Shown: positions 23,964 to 34,799, counted from the first letter of the stretch. The stretch is DNA of 64,000 bases from DASXAI01 sp963728985 (GCA_963728985.1 CAVSME010000007.1:232177-296176), one strand, 5' to 3'. The notes: a model not told the origin generated them from the sequence alone. Translations and numbers: made by a program.

Positions 23964-25064
23964 ATGAAGCTGGTCCTGTCGAGGTTGGCCGGCGCGGCCG
24001 GTGTCGCCGCGCTGGTGGCAGCCGGGTGCGCCAGCGACAACTCGTCGAGCGCGCCGATGGACGACAGCGCGGCCGCCGAGGCCAAGGTGGCGCAGTTCAC
24101 CTGCCCGGCCGACGCCACATCGGCGGGCACCACAGCAAGCGGTCCGCTGGGTGGCGGCAAGCTCCAGGTGGTGACCACCGTGGCCCCGATCACGTCGATC
24201 GTGGCCAACGTCGCCGGCGACAAGGCCGATGTCCATGGCGTGATCCCGGAGGGGGAGGACTCCCACACCTACGAGCCCAAGCCCAGCGTGGCCGAGCTCG
24301 TCTCGAAGGCCGACGTCGTGTTCGTCAACGGGCTCAAGCTCGAGGACCCGACCAAGGAGATCGCCGAGCAGAACATCCCCAAGGGCGCCGAGGTGGTCGA
24401 GGTGGGCACGCTCACCATCACGCCCGACGAGTACATCTACGACTTCTCGTTCCCCAAGGACGGCGGCAAGCCCAACCCCCATCTGTGGACGAACCCACCC
24501 ATGGCCAAGTGCTACGCCGCCATCGCCGCATCGGCCATGGCCAGGGCCGACCCGGCCAACGCCCGCTACTACCAGGCGAACTACACCGCCTACTCGGCCA
24601 AGCTCGACCAGCTCGACCTGCTCATGAAAGACGCCTCGGCCGGGATGCCGGCCGCCCACCGTGAGCTGCTCACCTACCACGACGCCTACGCCTACTTCGC
24701 CGCCCACTACGGCTGGAAGGTGATCGGCGCCATCCAGGTGTCCAGCTTCGAGGACCCGACACCCAAGGAAGTCACCGAGCTCATCACCCAGATCAAGAAG
24801 GAGAAGGTGCCGGCCATCTTCGGGTCCGAGGTGTTCCCCAGCCCGGTGCTCGCCCAGCTGGCGAAGGAGACCGGCGTCAAGTACGTCGACAAGCTCCGCG
24901 ACGACGACCTGCCTGGCGCCCCCGGTGACGCCGACCACTCCTATCTCGGGCTGATGAAGTTCGACTTCGTGACCATGGTCTCCAACCTCGGCGGCGACGC
25001 CAGCAAGCTCCAAATGTTCGACGCCGCCGACGTCGTCAACGACAACGCGGACTATCCCCAGTGA
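23964..25064 (+). CDS. metal ABC transporter substrate-binding lipoprotein (ZnuA/TroA family)
   Basis: 366 residues. Signal peptide with lipobox LVAAGC (Cys about residue 22), so anchored outside the membrane. The cluster A-I metal-binding fold follows: LQVVTTVAPITSIVANVAGD, VIPEGEDSHTYEPKPS (first His), NPHLWTNPPMAKCYAAIAAS (second His), TYHDAYAYFAAHYGW (third His region) and FGSEVFPSPVLAQLAKETGV (acidic ligand region). No long His-rich loop, so zinc versus manganese cannot be decided. First gene of a three-gene transporter operon; its TGA overlaps the ATPase GTG. The 204 bp upstream show no convincing Zur box. Confidence 0.92.
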   Translation: MKLVLSRLAGAAGVAALVAAGCASDNSSSAPMDDSAAAEAKVAQFTCPADATSAGTTASGPLGGGKLQVVTTVAPITSIVANVAGDKADVHGVIPEGEDSHTYEPKPSVAELVSKADVVFVNGLKLEDPTKEIAEQNIPKGAEVVEVGTLTITPDEYIYDFSFPKDGGKPNPHLWTNPPMAKCYAAIAASAMARADPANARYYQANYTAYSAKLDQLDLLMKDASAGMPAAHRELLTYHDAYAYFAAHYGWKVIGAIQVSSFEDPTPKEVTELITQIKKEKVPAIFGSEVFPSPVLAQLAKETGVKYVDKLRDDDLPGAPGDADHSYLGLMKFDFVTMVSNLGGDASKLQMFDAADVVNDNADYPQ

Positions 25065-25876
25065 GCAGGCGGACGGCGACCCAACGAAACGGCGACCGGA
25101 CACTCGCGGCGCCGCTCGTCCATCTCGATGACATCTCGTGCCGCTACGGAGGCGGCCCACCCGTTCTCGAAGACGTCTCCCTCACGATCGATCCCGGCGA
25201 CTTCACGGGGATCGTCGGACCGTCGGGCTCGGGCAAGACGACGCTCCTGAGGGTCCTGCTCGGTCTCGTCGAGCCCGATCGGGGACGGGTGGTGACCCGC
25301 CCCGGCTTCCGGCTCGGCTACGTCCCCCAGGTGGAGACGATCAACTGGAACTTCCCCGTCACCGTGGCCGAGACGGTCGTCATGTCACCCCACGCTGGTC
25401 GCCGCTGGCCATGGACGACCGCCGACGAGAAACGTCATCTCGCCGAGGTGCTCGACCGGCTCGGGATCGGCGACCTCGCCGATCGCCACATCCGCCAGCT
25501 GTCGGGCGGACAGCAGCAACGGGTCTTCATCGCCCGCGCCCTGTTCGCTGCGCCCGACCTGCTCCTGATGGACGAGCCGACGTCCGGTGTCGACGTCCGG
25601 ACCCGCCATGAGATCTTGCATCTCCTGGGCGAGCTCAACCACGCTGGCCTCGCCATCGTGCTCACCACCCACGACCTCAATGGCATCGCCGCCCACCTCC
25701 CGCACCTCGTCTGCCTCCACACCCGAATCATGGGCGAAGGAACGCCCAACGAGGTCCTCACCCCTCAGATCCTCGAACAGACCTACGGCGCCCCCATGGA
25801 GGTCCTGCATCACGCGGGGATGCCCCTCGTCGTCGAGGGCCGTCACCGACCCCATCTGCTCGGCGGCACCTCCTGA
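25061..25876 (+). CDS. metal ABC transporter ATP-binding protein
   Basis: 271 residues. Walker A GIVGPSGSGKTTLLRVLL (about residue 54), Q-loop RLGYVPQVETINWNFPVTVA (the family's typical W-x-FP sequence), signature RQLSGGQQQRVFIARALFAA, Walker B LLLMDEPTSGVD and H-loop VLTTHDLN are all intact. It drives import with the permease encoded next. GTG 25061 overlaps the upstream stop (GTGA) and its own TGA shares one base with the permease ATG, so the three proteins are translationally coupled. Confidence 0.93.
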   Translation: MSRRTATQRNGDRTLAAPLVHLDDISCRYGGGPPVLEDVSLTIDPGDFTGIVGPSGSGKTTLLRVLLGLVEPDRGRVVTRPGFRLGYVPQVETINWNFPVTVAETVVMSPHAGRRWPWTTADEKRHLAEVLDRLGIGDLADRHIRQLSGGQQQRVFIARALFAAPDLLLMDEPTSGVDVRTRHEILHLLGELNHAGLAIVLTTHDLNGIAAHLPHLVCLHTRIMGEGTPNEVLTPQILEQTYGAPMEVLHHAGMPLVVEGRHRPHLLGGTS

Positions 25877-26799
25877 TGTGGCAGACGCTGACCGAACCGT
25901 TCCAATTCGACTTCCTCCGTCACGCCCTCGTCGTGTGCACCATTGCCGGCGCCCTCTGCGGCCTCCTGGGCGTCTACGTCATCCTGCGCGGCATGAGCTA
26001 CCTGGGCCACGGCCTGTCGCACGCCATCTTCGGAGGAGCCGCCATCTGTGCCGCCGTGGGCCTGAACTTCTTCATCGGGGCCGGGCTCTGGGGACTTGCT
26101 TCCGGTGTGGCCGTCAGTCGCGTCACCCGGCGGCGCATCATCGGCGCTGACGCCGCCATCGGTGTCATCACCACCGCCAGCTTCGCCTTCGGCATCGCGC
26201 TCCTTGGCCTCTACACCAGAGTGAAGCAGAGCATCGACGCCACCATCTTCGGCAGTGTCCTCGGCGTCTCCACCACCGACATGTGGGTCATCGTCATCGT
26301 CGCCATCGCCTCGGTGGTGATCATCGTCGTCTTCTACCGGCCCCTGCTGTTCACCACCTTCGACCCGGAGGTGGCCGACGTCTCCGGCGTCAACACCAGC
26401 CGCATGGACGCGCTGCTCATGCTTCTTCTCAGCTTCGCCATCCTGGCCAGCATGAAAGTCCTCGGCGTCACCCTCATCGCCGCCGCCCTCGTCGTCCCGC
26501 CCGTCGTGGCGCGAATGCTCACCAACTCCTTCCGGCGCATGCTCGTTCTCTCGACCAGCATCGGTGGGTTGTCCGGCCTCGTCGGGATGTACCTCAGCTA
26601 CCACCTCGACATCTCGTCGGGCGCCACCATCGTCCTCGTCAACTTCAGCCTCTTCGCCGCCGTCTATGCCATCACCGGGACCAAGGGCCTCCGGCGCGTC
26701 GGCGCACTGGCGGAACACCCCGCATCACCGGATCCACAAGCCAGACGCGATGGGCAGCCCGCACCCACCGGCAGCCAACCGGCCCCTACCCGGTCCTGA
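25876..26799 (+). CDS. metal ABC transporter permease
   Basis: 307 residues, ABC-3 family with about 8-9 membrane helices. GLLGVYVILRGMSYLGHGLS leading to HAIFGGAAI (near residue 40) is the family's first conserved block, and MKVLGVTLIAAALVVPPVVA the second (cytoplasmic coupling region). It forms the Zn/Mn channel with the ATPase and lipoprotein encoded upstream. A 35-residue Pro/Ala/Gln-rich tail follows the last helix. Confidence 0.93.
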   Translation: MWQTLTEPFQFDFLRHALVVCTIAGALCGLLGVYVILRGMSYLGHGLSHAIFGGAAICAAVGLNFFIGAGLWGLASGVAVSRVTRRRIIGADAAIGVITTASFAFGIALLGLYTRVKQSIDATIFGSVLGVSTTDMWVIVIVAIASVVIIVVFYRPLLFTTFDPEVADVSGVNTSRMDALLMLLLSFAILASMKVLGVTLIAAALVVPPVVARMLTNSFRRMLVLSTSIGGLSGLVGMYLSYHLDISSGATIVLVNFSLFAAVYAITGTKGLRRVGALAEHPASPDPQARRDGQPAPTGSQPAPTRS

Positions 26800-26904
26800 C
26801 GGAAGTCGTCGACCCGGCGACCGGCGGCCGGGTCGATCGGTGGTGTTCACCCAGGTGCTACTGGAGTGGATGGTCCGATGGGACGCCCCTGTTAGATTCT
26901 GGCC

Positions 26905-27228
26905 GTGATCCCGGGACGGGTACGCAACTTGTTCAACCGCCAAGGCAGGTGGAAGCTGGTCGCCAGCATCTCCGGCATGCTGGGCGCCGTCGCCGCCGAG
27001 AAGCTCATGAGCGCCGGGTACCGCGCCATCCGCAAGGACACCGCCCCCGTCTCGCCGTTCGATCCTGCCGACGCCCGGTTCTCGTGGTCCTCCACCGTGC
27101 GGTGGGCGGTCGCGGGCGGCATCGGTCTCGGCATCGCCAAGGTGGTCAGCGCCCGCCTCGCCGCCATCGGCTGGAAGGCCGTCACCCACACACTTCCCCC
27201 GGGCGTCGAGGAGCCAGCGGCCGTCTGA
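26905..27228 (+). CDS. DUF4235-domain membrane protein
   Basis: 107 residues. GRWKLVASISGMLGAVAAEK and TVRWAVAGGIGLGIAKVVSA form two short membrane-associated helices, matching the DUF4235 pattern common in Actinobacteria. No function is established. The GTG start at 26905 is inferred from the conserved opening before GRWKLVAS. It stands alone between the metal transporter and the convergent aquaporin. Confidence 0.82.
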   Translation: MIPGRVRNLFNRQGRWKLVASISGMLGAVAAEKLMSAGYRAIRKDTAPVSPFDPADARFSWSSTVRWAVAGGIGLGIAKVVSARLAAIGWKAVTHTLPPGVEEPAAV

Positions 27229-27283
27229 ACCCGGAGGGCCGTCACCGACACCGCTCGCGTCCGCCCCGGCGTGTGGGCGAGGC

Positions 27284-28090
27284 TCAGGCGGGGTCAGCGT
27301 GGGCGGCCTCGTTCGCGGTACCGGCGACGGGTTGGCCTACGAAGCCGTAGACGACTCCTCCCAGGAGCGCGCCGACGAGTGGAGCGACCCAGAACAGCCA
27401 GAGTTGCTCGACTGGCCAGGTCTCGCCACCCAAGAGTGCGACGAAGGCCGGACCCGTCGAGCGGGCCGGGTTCACCGAGGTCCCGGTGACCGGGAGGGTG
27501 GCGAGGTGAATCATCGTGAGGGTCAGCCCGATTGCCAGCGCGGCGAAGCCCTTGGGCGCCCGGCGGTCGGTGATGCCGAGGATCACGATCACGAAGATCG
27601 CGGTGAAGACGACCTCGGTCACGATGCCGGCGGTGACGTTGAACAGGGCTGGCGAGTGATCGCCGAAGCCGTTCGAGCCGAGGCCACCAGACGAGAGGGC
27701 ATCTTTGGTCTGGCCCTTCTGGTTGATGGCGACGAGCCACAAGGTCCCTGCCGCGGCGAGGGCGCCGATGACCTGAGTGACGATGTACGGGATGGCCTCC
27801 TTCCAGGGGAAGCGCCTCGCCGTAGCGAGCCCGATCGTGACCGCTGGGTTGAAGTGGCCTCCGGAGATGTGCCCGAACGCGTACACGCCGCCGAGCACGG
27901 TGAGACCAAACGCCAATGCGATGCCCACGAGCCCGACGCCGGTCGCAAACACGGTCGGCGTCGCGCCGGCGTTCGTGACCGCCGGTGCGAACAGCTTCGC
28001 GGCGAGCACGGCACTGCCGCAGCCGCCGAGGACAAGAACGAAGGTTCCGAGGAACTCCGCGCCGAGCCGCCGTACCATCGCCTGATCCAT
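27284..28090 (-). CDS. aqpZ: aquaporin (AqpZ-like water channel)
   Basis: 268 residues, six-helix MIP protein with both canonical motifs: GHISGGHFNPAVTIGLATAR and VTGTSVNPARSTGPAFVALL. The GTSVNPARS block and the preceding region are typical of water-selective AqpZ rather than glycerol facilitators. A longer insertion (NQKGQTKDALSSGGLGSNGF) lies between helices 3 and 4. Start MDQAMVRRLGAEFLGTFVLV. Confidence 0.9.
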   Translation of the reverse strand: MDQAMVRRLGAEFLGTFVLVLGGCGSAVLAAKLFAPAVTNAGATPTVFATGVGLVGIALAFGLTVLGGVYAFGHISGGHFNPAVTIGLATARRFPWKEAIPYIVTQVIGALAAAGTLWLVAINQKGQTKDALSSGGLGSNGFGDHSPALFNVTAGIVTEVVFTAIFVIVILGITDRRAPKGFAALAIGLTLTMIHLATLPVTGTSVNPARSTGPAFVALLGGETWPVEQLWLFWVAPLVGALLGGVVYGFVGQPVAGTANEAAHADPA

Positions 28091-28218
28091 CTGCTCGTCC
28101 TTTCCCCACAGATGCTGCAGCGTCGATCACAACCAGCACGCGCCCCGTTCAGTCGCGGCGTAGAGGCCCGCGCCGTCTCTGACAGATGGTCGTCGCGGGC
28201 CGGTCGGGCTGGACGCCA

Positions 28219-28731
28219 CTAGGCCGTCTGGCCGGCCTTGAGTTGCTCGCGGAGCAGGTTTTGCGCATCCTCCGGAAGGACCTCGTACTCGATCTTGGCT
28301 CCGCCGGCGGCGGCCGTGTCGATGAGCGTGCCGATGGTCTTGGTGTTGGCTTGGTCAGCGAGTATGAAGACGACTGCACCGTAGGTCTTGATCGCCTCGC
28401 CGGCTTGCTTGATGAGCTTGTCGGAGATTCCGCGGTCGCGGGCCTTGCCGACAAGCGCCCCGATTCCCGCCCCGACGGCGACGGCGGGGACCAGCGGTGC
28501 CGCAAAGATGCCGACGAGCAGGCCGAGCCCGCCGCCCTTGACGGCGCCCTTGCCGGCGGTCGCGTCGGTGGTCTGATGGATCTTCACCTTGCCGTTGTCG
28601 GCCTTGTAAACCATGGCGACGTCGTCGACGGTGATTTCGCCTGATTCGGTGGCCGAATCGATCCGGTCGAGTACTCGAAGACCGTCGTCTCTTGAGGTGA
28701 GATTGATCATCACGACGTTCAAATTGCTCAC
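28219..28731 (-). CDS. DUF1269-domain protein
   Basis: 170 residues. DRIDSATESGEITVDDVAMV and GKVKIHQTTDATAGKGAVKG lead into a hydrophobic Gly-rich segment, GLGLLVGIFAAPLVPAVAVG, then DKLIKQAGEAIKTYGAVVFI and a C-terminal helix. This is the layout of DUF1269 proteins, which have no established function and are often found near stress genes. The GTG (28729-28731) has GAGGAGG 5 bp upstream. Transcribed in the same direction as, and just upstream of, the AqpZ-like gene. Confidence 0.83.
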   Translation of the reverse strand: MSNLNVVMINLTSRDDGLRVLDRIDSATESGEITVDDVAMVYKADNGKVKIHQTTDATAGKGAVKGGGLGLLVGIFAAPLVPAVAVGAGIGALVGKARDRGISDKLIKQAGEAIKTYGAVVFILADQANTKTIGTLIDTAAAGGAKIEYEVLPEDAQNLLREQLKAGQTA

Positions 28732-29121
28732 ATGTCCTCCTCGTATGTCGGCTCCCTTGGCGTGAACCGACTGGTCGCCAAACGCAGGCGATGAAGTCCC
28801 CCCATTGCCACTCCGGGCATACCGGTTAGGACGTCGTACCGGATCCGCTACGACGGCGGTAACCACATTCCGTTCATCCCGGTTCGACCCCCAATGGCAA
28901 CCGGTCTCGTGGCGTCCACAACGGAGCTTTGACCCACGAGCCCGACTCCGTCAAGGCTTCCCCATGAAGTTGTTCGACCCTCCCAGTGGACAGCGCAAGT
29001 TCGTCTTCTAGTCATCGTCAGCCCGCCCGATCGATCTGCCGCCACAGCTGCTCGGACCGGGTCATGGTCAACGCAAGGCTCGCCGCTTCGTCGGCCTGTC
29101 GCTTCGGTTCGGCCGACTAGC

Positions 29122-29311
29122 GTGTCTGTCTTGACGACCGTCTTCGACTTGGAGCTTGTCCTGTCTGACGGACGGGCCGCCGGCTCGATCGGTGCGTTCG
29201 GCATCCACGTGCGGCAGCCTTCAGCCGAGGACGATCGCATGAACTCGCCGACGATCGTCTTCGGCACGCTCACCGTCCAAGAAGTGAGCGCCGTCCGCAC
29301 TGCCGGCTCGA

Positions 29312-29322
<11 letters not shown>
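29122..29322 (+). CDS. possible small protein upstream of the antiporter
   Basis: A 66-codon frame from GTG 29122 (VSVLTTVFDLELVLSDGRAA through FGIHVRQPSAEDDRMNSPTI to a stop at 29320) with GC-rich third positions like real genes here. It overlaps the antiporter start by 11 bp. No ribosome site and no family recognised, so it may be chance. The rest of 28732-29311 shows nothing I can interpret. Confidence 0.35.
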
Positions 29323-30629
<1,307 letters not shown>

Positions 30630-30679
30630 CGACGAAGGGACTGTCTCGCCTTCGGTGGGTCCGGCTTCGTTGGTCTGGG

Positions 30680-33079
30680 TCAGAGGAAGTAGCCGGTCAC
30701 GTCATAGACGAGCTGGGTCGCCGATTGATTGTGCACGGTGATCGAGCCGGTGACGCCGGAGAGCATGCTGTTGGCGGCCACGATCCGGTCCGGTCCGTTG
30801 ATGTTCAACGTGGACGTCGAGCCGACGGCGGTGGTCGTGCCGGTGGGGATCAGCTGGACATATCCCGACGCCGTTGTATTGGTCGCGGTGATGTTGCCGG
30901 CGACTGCGCTTGGTGGGATCGCGGCGAGTTGCGGCTCCGCCCGGAACGGCACCTCGAGCGTGGCCCCGCTAGCCACGACACCGCCCGACACCCGAGTGTC
31001 ACGCACCCGCGTCGGTGGGATCGGGATGAAGAGTCCCGTGGTGGCCGACGGCGCGCTGTCACCCGTGAAGTAGCCGACGACGTCGACGACGAGGTGGGCC
31101 CCGGACTGCGTCAACAGGGTGACGGTCCCATTGGCGCCGAGGGGAACGATCACGGTGTCAGCCATGGTCTCCCCGGTGCGGTCGATGTTGATGTTCGACG
31201 ACGCGCCGAGCGGCGTGGCTCCCCCGGTTGGGATGGCCTGGATGTATCCCGGAGCCATCCCCTGATCGGCGGTGAGGGTCATGACGACGGCCTGGGCGTC
31301 GGCGGGAACCGCCTCGGGCATGGTCACCGGAACGGTGCCCTGCGCCGGGATCGGATTGGTCGAGCCGGTACCGAGGCCCTTACGGGTGTCGAGCACACGA
31401 ATCGGGTCGATCGTGACCAACCGACCGGACGTGCTCTCGGGCACGTCGGTGTAGTAGCCGAACACGTCCACGACGAGATGCGTCGCCGACTGGGTGTAGA
31501 CGGAGAACTGTCCGCTGACGTCCACACCGATGATGACGAGATTGGCGATGGTCTGACCGGCGTGGTCGACGTTGACGCTCGACGATGTGCCTGGTGCGCT
31601 GGTTCCGGCCGGGAACACCTGGATGAATCCCGGTGCGGCCGGCTCCGTGGCGGTCACGTTGAGCACGACGGCCCGAACCCCGCTCGTTGGGACACCGCCG
31701 ACGCCGGCCGCAGTGAACGTGGTCGTGGATGCCGGCTGGCGGGCTCCGCTGGCGCCGCCCAGCCCGGTGCGGGTGTCGACGATTCGTGCCGGCGGGAGCG
31801 GTGTGAACTTCGCTCCGGCGATGGCGGGAGCCGGCGGGGGCAACGCCCCGGCCACGGTGATCGTGAACTCGCGGCTGCTGGTCAGCCCGTCGTTGTCGGT
31901 GACGGTCGCGGTGAAGGTGAAGATCCCGACCGTGGTGGGGTCGCCCGTGATGGTGCCGTCAGGGGCCAGCGTCAGCCCGGGAGGCAGCGCGCCGCCAGTG
32001 ACCGACCAGGTGACCGGCTCACTGAGAGCTATCGCCTCCAACGGCGCCGCGTACGGCGAGCCGACCCGCCCGTTGGGAAGGCTGGCGTTGGTGGTGATGC
32101 ACGGCGCTTGCGTGACGCCGTCGAGGTTGGTGTTCCAGCCATCGAACCGGTTGCACATCAGCGTCGTGGTTGCCGCCGACTCGGCGTCGGCGAACACACC
32201 CAGTCCGTACGGGTCGTCGGGCGAGCCAGGAGCCGTGCGCTCGATCGTGTTGTTCCCGATCGTCACGTTGGTGGAATTGTTGGTCAGGAAGACGCCTACA
32301 TCGGTTCCGGCGCCCGTGATCGTGTTGTCGCTGATGACGAGGTTGGACGCGGTCCACAACAGCATCGCCGTCGACGAGGAACGTTCATTGCCGAAGCCCC
32401 GTGCGATCACGGTGTTGCCCGAGAACGTCCCGCCGGCCCCGCCGACCCCATACTGCACCGAGTTCTGGGCCACCACGTTGGACGGTATCGTCTCGTCGGG
32501 CGGGCCGATCGTGCTGCCTGAGACGTTCACGGTGGCCAGGCCCGATGCCACCAGTCCGCTCCGCTGGAAGCCGGTCGCCACGTAGTTCGTCACCGTCACC
32601 GTGTGAGGCACGTTGTCGAGAGCATTGATCCGCATCGCGATGCCGAGGATGCAGCCCGAATGCTGGGTGATGTCACGCACGGTCACGTTGGAGACGCTGC
32701 CGTCGGCATCGTTGAAGAAGACCCCGGTGAGGATGCCGCCGCAGCTCGTGGCGAAGCTCGTGCCGCGCACCGTCACGTTCGCGAGGTTCATTGACACGCC
32801 TACGTTCGAGACGACTGCCCCTTTGAAGGGCTCAGTTGGGCTCTTGTCGTGGGCGGTGATCGTGTGGTTGGCCCCGTCGAGCGTGAAGCCGTCAGGCACC
32901 GTCAGCGGCTCGGTCGTGTCACAGTCGGCCGTCAGCGTGTACGTAGTGGCGGAGGTGACCGCGCCGGCGCATGCGGTCCTCACATCTAGGTCCGCGGCAC
33001 CGGCGGGACCGACCGGCATGAGCACCCACCACCCCAGCGTCAGTAGCGGAACGACCAACAACGCCTTGAGAGCACGCAT
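30680..33079 (-). CDS. secreted beta-helix protein with three C-terminal VVDV-type repeats
   Basis: 799 residues. N-terminal signal peptide (ALKALLVVPLLTLGWWVLMP, likely cleaved near PAGAAD). Residues about 35-340 form a right-handed beta-helix with NVTVR, NTIT and GNNTIER repeats. Residues about 345-415 are a putative Ig/He_PIG-type domain (VTWSVTGGALPPGLTLAPDG). Then come three copies of a ~120-residue repeat, each opening like ARIVDTRTGLGG and closing like THLVVDVFGYY. No LPxTG motif or membrane anchor is seen at the end (QLVYDVTGYFL). An extracellular adhesin or carbohydrate-active role is possible but unproven. Divergent from the GerW-like gene. Confidence 0.85.
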   Translation of the reverse strand: MRALKALLVVPLLTLGWWVLMPVGPAGAADLDVRTACAGAVTSATTYTLTADCDTTEPLTVPDGFTLDGANHTITAHDKSPTEPFKGAVVSNVGVSMNLANVTVRGTSFATSCGGILTGVFFNDADGSVSNVTVRDITQHSGCILGIAMRINALDNVPHTVTVTNYVATGFQRSGLVASGLATVNVSGSTIGPPDETIPSNVVAQNSVQYGVGGAGGTFSGNTVIARGFGNERSSSTAMLLWTASNLVISDNTITGAGTDVGVFLTNNSTNVTIGNNTIERTAPGSPDDPYGLGVFADAESAATTTLMCNRFDGWNTNLDGVTQAPCITTNASLPNGRVGSPYAAPLEAIALSEPVTWSVTGGALPPGLTLAPDGTITGDPTTVGIFTFTATVTDNDGLTSSREFTITVAGALPPPAPAIAGAKFTPLPPARIVDTRTGLGGASGARQPASTTTFTAAGVGGVPTSGVRAVVLNVTATEPAAPGFIQVFPAGTSAPGTSSSVNVDHAGQTIANLVIIGVDVSGQFSVYTQSATHLVVDVFGYYTDVPESTSGRLVTIDPIRVLDTRKGLGTGSTNPIPAQGTVPVTMPEAVPADAQAVVMTLTADQGMAPGYIQAIPTGGATPLGASSNINIDRTGETMADTVIVPLGANGTVTLLTQSGAHLVVDVVGYFTGDSAPSATTGLFIPIPPTRVRDTRVSGGVVASGATLEVPFRAEPQLAAIPPSAVAGNITATNTTASGYVQLIPTGTTTAVGSTSTLNINGPDRIVAANSMLSGVTGSITVHNQSATQLVYDVTGYFL

Positions 33080-33317
33080 CGACGCAACCCCCTATGTGGC
33101 CAAGCGGCGCCCCACAGTAGCAACCGCGACCGAGGGGCAGTGACCGTCGCCGCTGTCGGTCGCCACGGGGCACGCGCTCGGCGGTGTGGACCCTCCGGTG
33201 GCCTTGCCGGCGGCTGTGGCCGGCCGGCGAGCACCCGTCCGCCAGACGTGGTGACTCCACCGCCGCCAGACCTGCTAGCGCGGTAGTTGATCCACCCCCT
33301 CCCGGAGGAGACCGACC

Positions 33318-33662
33318 ATGGACCCGAACGAACTGATGACACAGGCACGTGACGCTCTCACGGTGAAGCGAGTGTTCGGCGAGCCGTACGAGCGCGACGG
33401 CGTCACGCTCATCGCTGCCGCGGTGGTACGAGGCGGCGCCGGAGGCGGGCAAGGCGAAGGTACGGAGGGCGAGGCTCGCAAGGGCTCGGGCGCAGGCGGC
33501 GGGTTCGGCCTCATGGCGAAGCCGGCGGGCGTCTACGTCATCGAAGGGAACCACGTGCGTTGGCAGCCGGCCGTCGACGTCAACCGCATCGTGCTCGGCG
33601 GCCAGATCGTGGCCATCGTCGCGTTGCTCGTCCTGCGCGGCGTTCTCCGGCGTCGTCGATGA
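33318..33662 (+). CDS. GerW/YtfJ-like protein
   Basis: 114 residues. TVKRVFGEPYERDGVTLIAA, a glycine-rich stretch (GGAGGGQGEGTEGEARKGSG), then GGFGLMAKPAGVYVIEG and RWQPAVDVNRIVLGGQIVAI match the sporulation-protein YtfJ/GerW family, which also occurs in non-sporulating Actinobacteria. A C-terminal hydrophobic helix ending LRRRR suggests membrane attachment. Function in this setting is unknown. Strong GGAGG upstream of ATG 33318. Confidence 0.82.
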   Translation: MDPNELMTQARDALTVKRVFGEPYERDGVTLIAAAVVRGGAGGGQGEGTEGEARKGSGAGGGFGLMAKPAGVYVIEGNHVRWQPAVDVNRIVLGGQIVAIVALLVLRGVLRRRR

Positions 33663-33684
33663 TTCTGTGCCGTCGACGGCAGCG

Positions 33685-33731
33685 CCCTTACTTCCCTTCC
33701 TAGGCACTATCCGATACGCATCGTCTATGAC
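33685..33731 (-). pseudogene. displaced copy of the relA 3' end
   Basis: Read on the minus strand this gives VIDDAYRIVPRKGSK, against VYDAYRIVPGKGK at the very end of relA (40790-40836). Nucleotides match over about 45 bp. No other relA sequence is present here, so it is a relic carried with the neighbouring repeat. Confidence 0.65.
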
Positions 33732-33795
33732 GGTGCGAGCGCTGTAGTTACCCGCATCGGACGTGGTCGGTCGTGAGCCGATGACGCGATATATC
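33732..33795. repeat. ~63-bp repeat shared with 40684-40747, copy 1
   Basis: GAGCGCTGTAGTTACCCGCA and the following GTCGTGAGCCGATGACGCGAT correspond to GAGCGTTGTAGTTGCTCGCA and GTCGTCAGCCGACGGCGCGAT next to the intact relA. In both places the repeat lies beside relA 3' sequence, but on opposite sides of it. Confidence 0.6.
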
Positions 33796-33840
33796 AGCAT
33801 GGATCGACTGACGTGAGGCCCGCGTGCCCAATGCCCATGG

Positions 33841-33902
33841 GGGTGCGGCCGCCGTCCCCACAACGCCGTCGAGCCGACGACATCGGTGAGCAGAACGTCA
33901 GC
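33841..33902 (-). pseudogene. fragment of a class III adenylate cyclase-type domain
   Basis: Minus-strand reading DVLLTDVVGSTALWGRRP corresponds to the FLLTDVEGSTRLW opening of class III nucleotide cyclase domains common in actinobacterial LuxR-type regulators. Nothing of the rest of the domain follows in any frame, so it is a relic. Confidence 0.4.
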
Positions 33903-33957
33903 CGCTCCCGCACGGCGCGATGGACCAGCGCGACGGCTTCGTCTCGCAACACGCGGT

Positions 33958-34594
33958 TCAGGCCGCCGGTGGCGTTCGGCCGGGCCGGCGACCGGTTGAG
34001 CGGCGGTCGCCGCCGAGGCCGCGCCGTTGGCTGTCATGTGGCCCGATGGGGGGCGGGAACGTCCGGAGCACGGTCATCGCCACCCGCAGAGCCGGAGAGG
34101 TGGCCGACCGGAGCTTCTCGGGCCCAATCGGCGGCAGGAAGATGTCGACCGTGGCGGCACTCTCCACGTACCGGGCGCGGCCGACGCGCCAGAGCTGCGA
34201 CCATCGGCTGCCCGACCTCGATCAGGGCCAGGCTCTCCTGGATATCGATCCATCGGGTTACGAGCGACCACTCTCGAACGCGGCCGCCGAGCGGTCGGTA
34301 CTCCAAGAACGCGAGGCTCTCGCCGTCACCGAACACCTGGGCGTCGATCAGGAAGCGGGCGTCGCTCGGAACCGCTGCCAGCCCGTGCTTCAGAGAGTTG
34401 TACGCAGTCGCGTCGCTCAACCAGATCTCGGCGAAGCGCCGAACGAAGCGGACGAGGTTGTCGACGCCTTGGTCCCAATCGCCGCCCCTGTTGTGCGGCC
34501 TCGACTGGCTGCCGGTGAAGACTCTCCCGACCGCGTCACGGACCAGCCCTTCTCGGCCCGGCGCCAGGATCTGATCACCGACGTCATCGGTCAC
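33958..34594 (-). pseudogene. decayed hypothetical gene with a +1 frame break
   Basis: On the minus strand one frame reads DNLVRFVRRFAEIWLSDATA, YNSLKHGLAAVPSDARFLID, EYRPLGGRVREWSLVTRWID and ALIEVGQPMVA; then a +1 shift near 34215 gives QLWRVGRARYVESAATVDIF, LPPIGPEKLRSATSPALRVA and on. Both halves look like one conserved protein of unknown function. The N-terminus also seems to be missing. Together with the relA relic, the repeat and the cyclase fragment it makes 33663-34799 a zone of gene decay; 34595-34799 shows nothing recognisable. Confidence 0.6.
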
Positions 34595-34799
34595 ACGCCA
34601 TGATGTCGCGCCGACTCATGGCGGCCGGTTTTCTTCGAGCCATTCGGCCGATACGTGGCCTCCCGATCGAGCTGTCCTGTGACGGGTCCGCTCGGACAGG
34701 TCGTGGCTGGCGGCGGGGTTCGCCATCACACTGCCGTGTCGTGGAGGACGAGCAGCGGGAGTTCGACACCCTCGACGAGAGCCGCCCGCCGGGCACGCC

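Noticed and set aside
28848..29300. 150-codon minus-strand frame before the antiporter
   Set aside because: No domain, no ribosome site, odd Ser/Arg/Thr-rich composition; the plus-strand frame at 29122 has better codon bias, though it too is doubtful.
33663..34799. Insertion sequence causing the decay zone
   Set aside because: No transposase motif and no clear terminal inverted repeats were seen.
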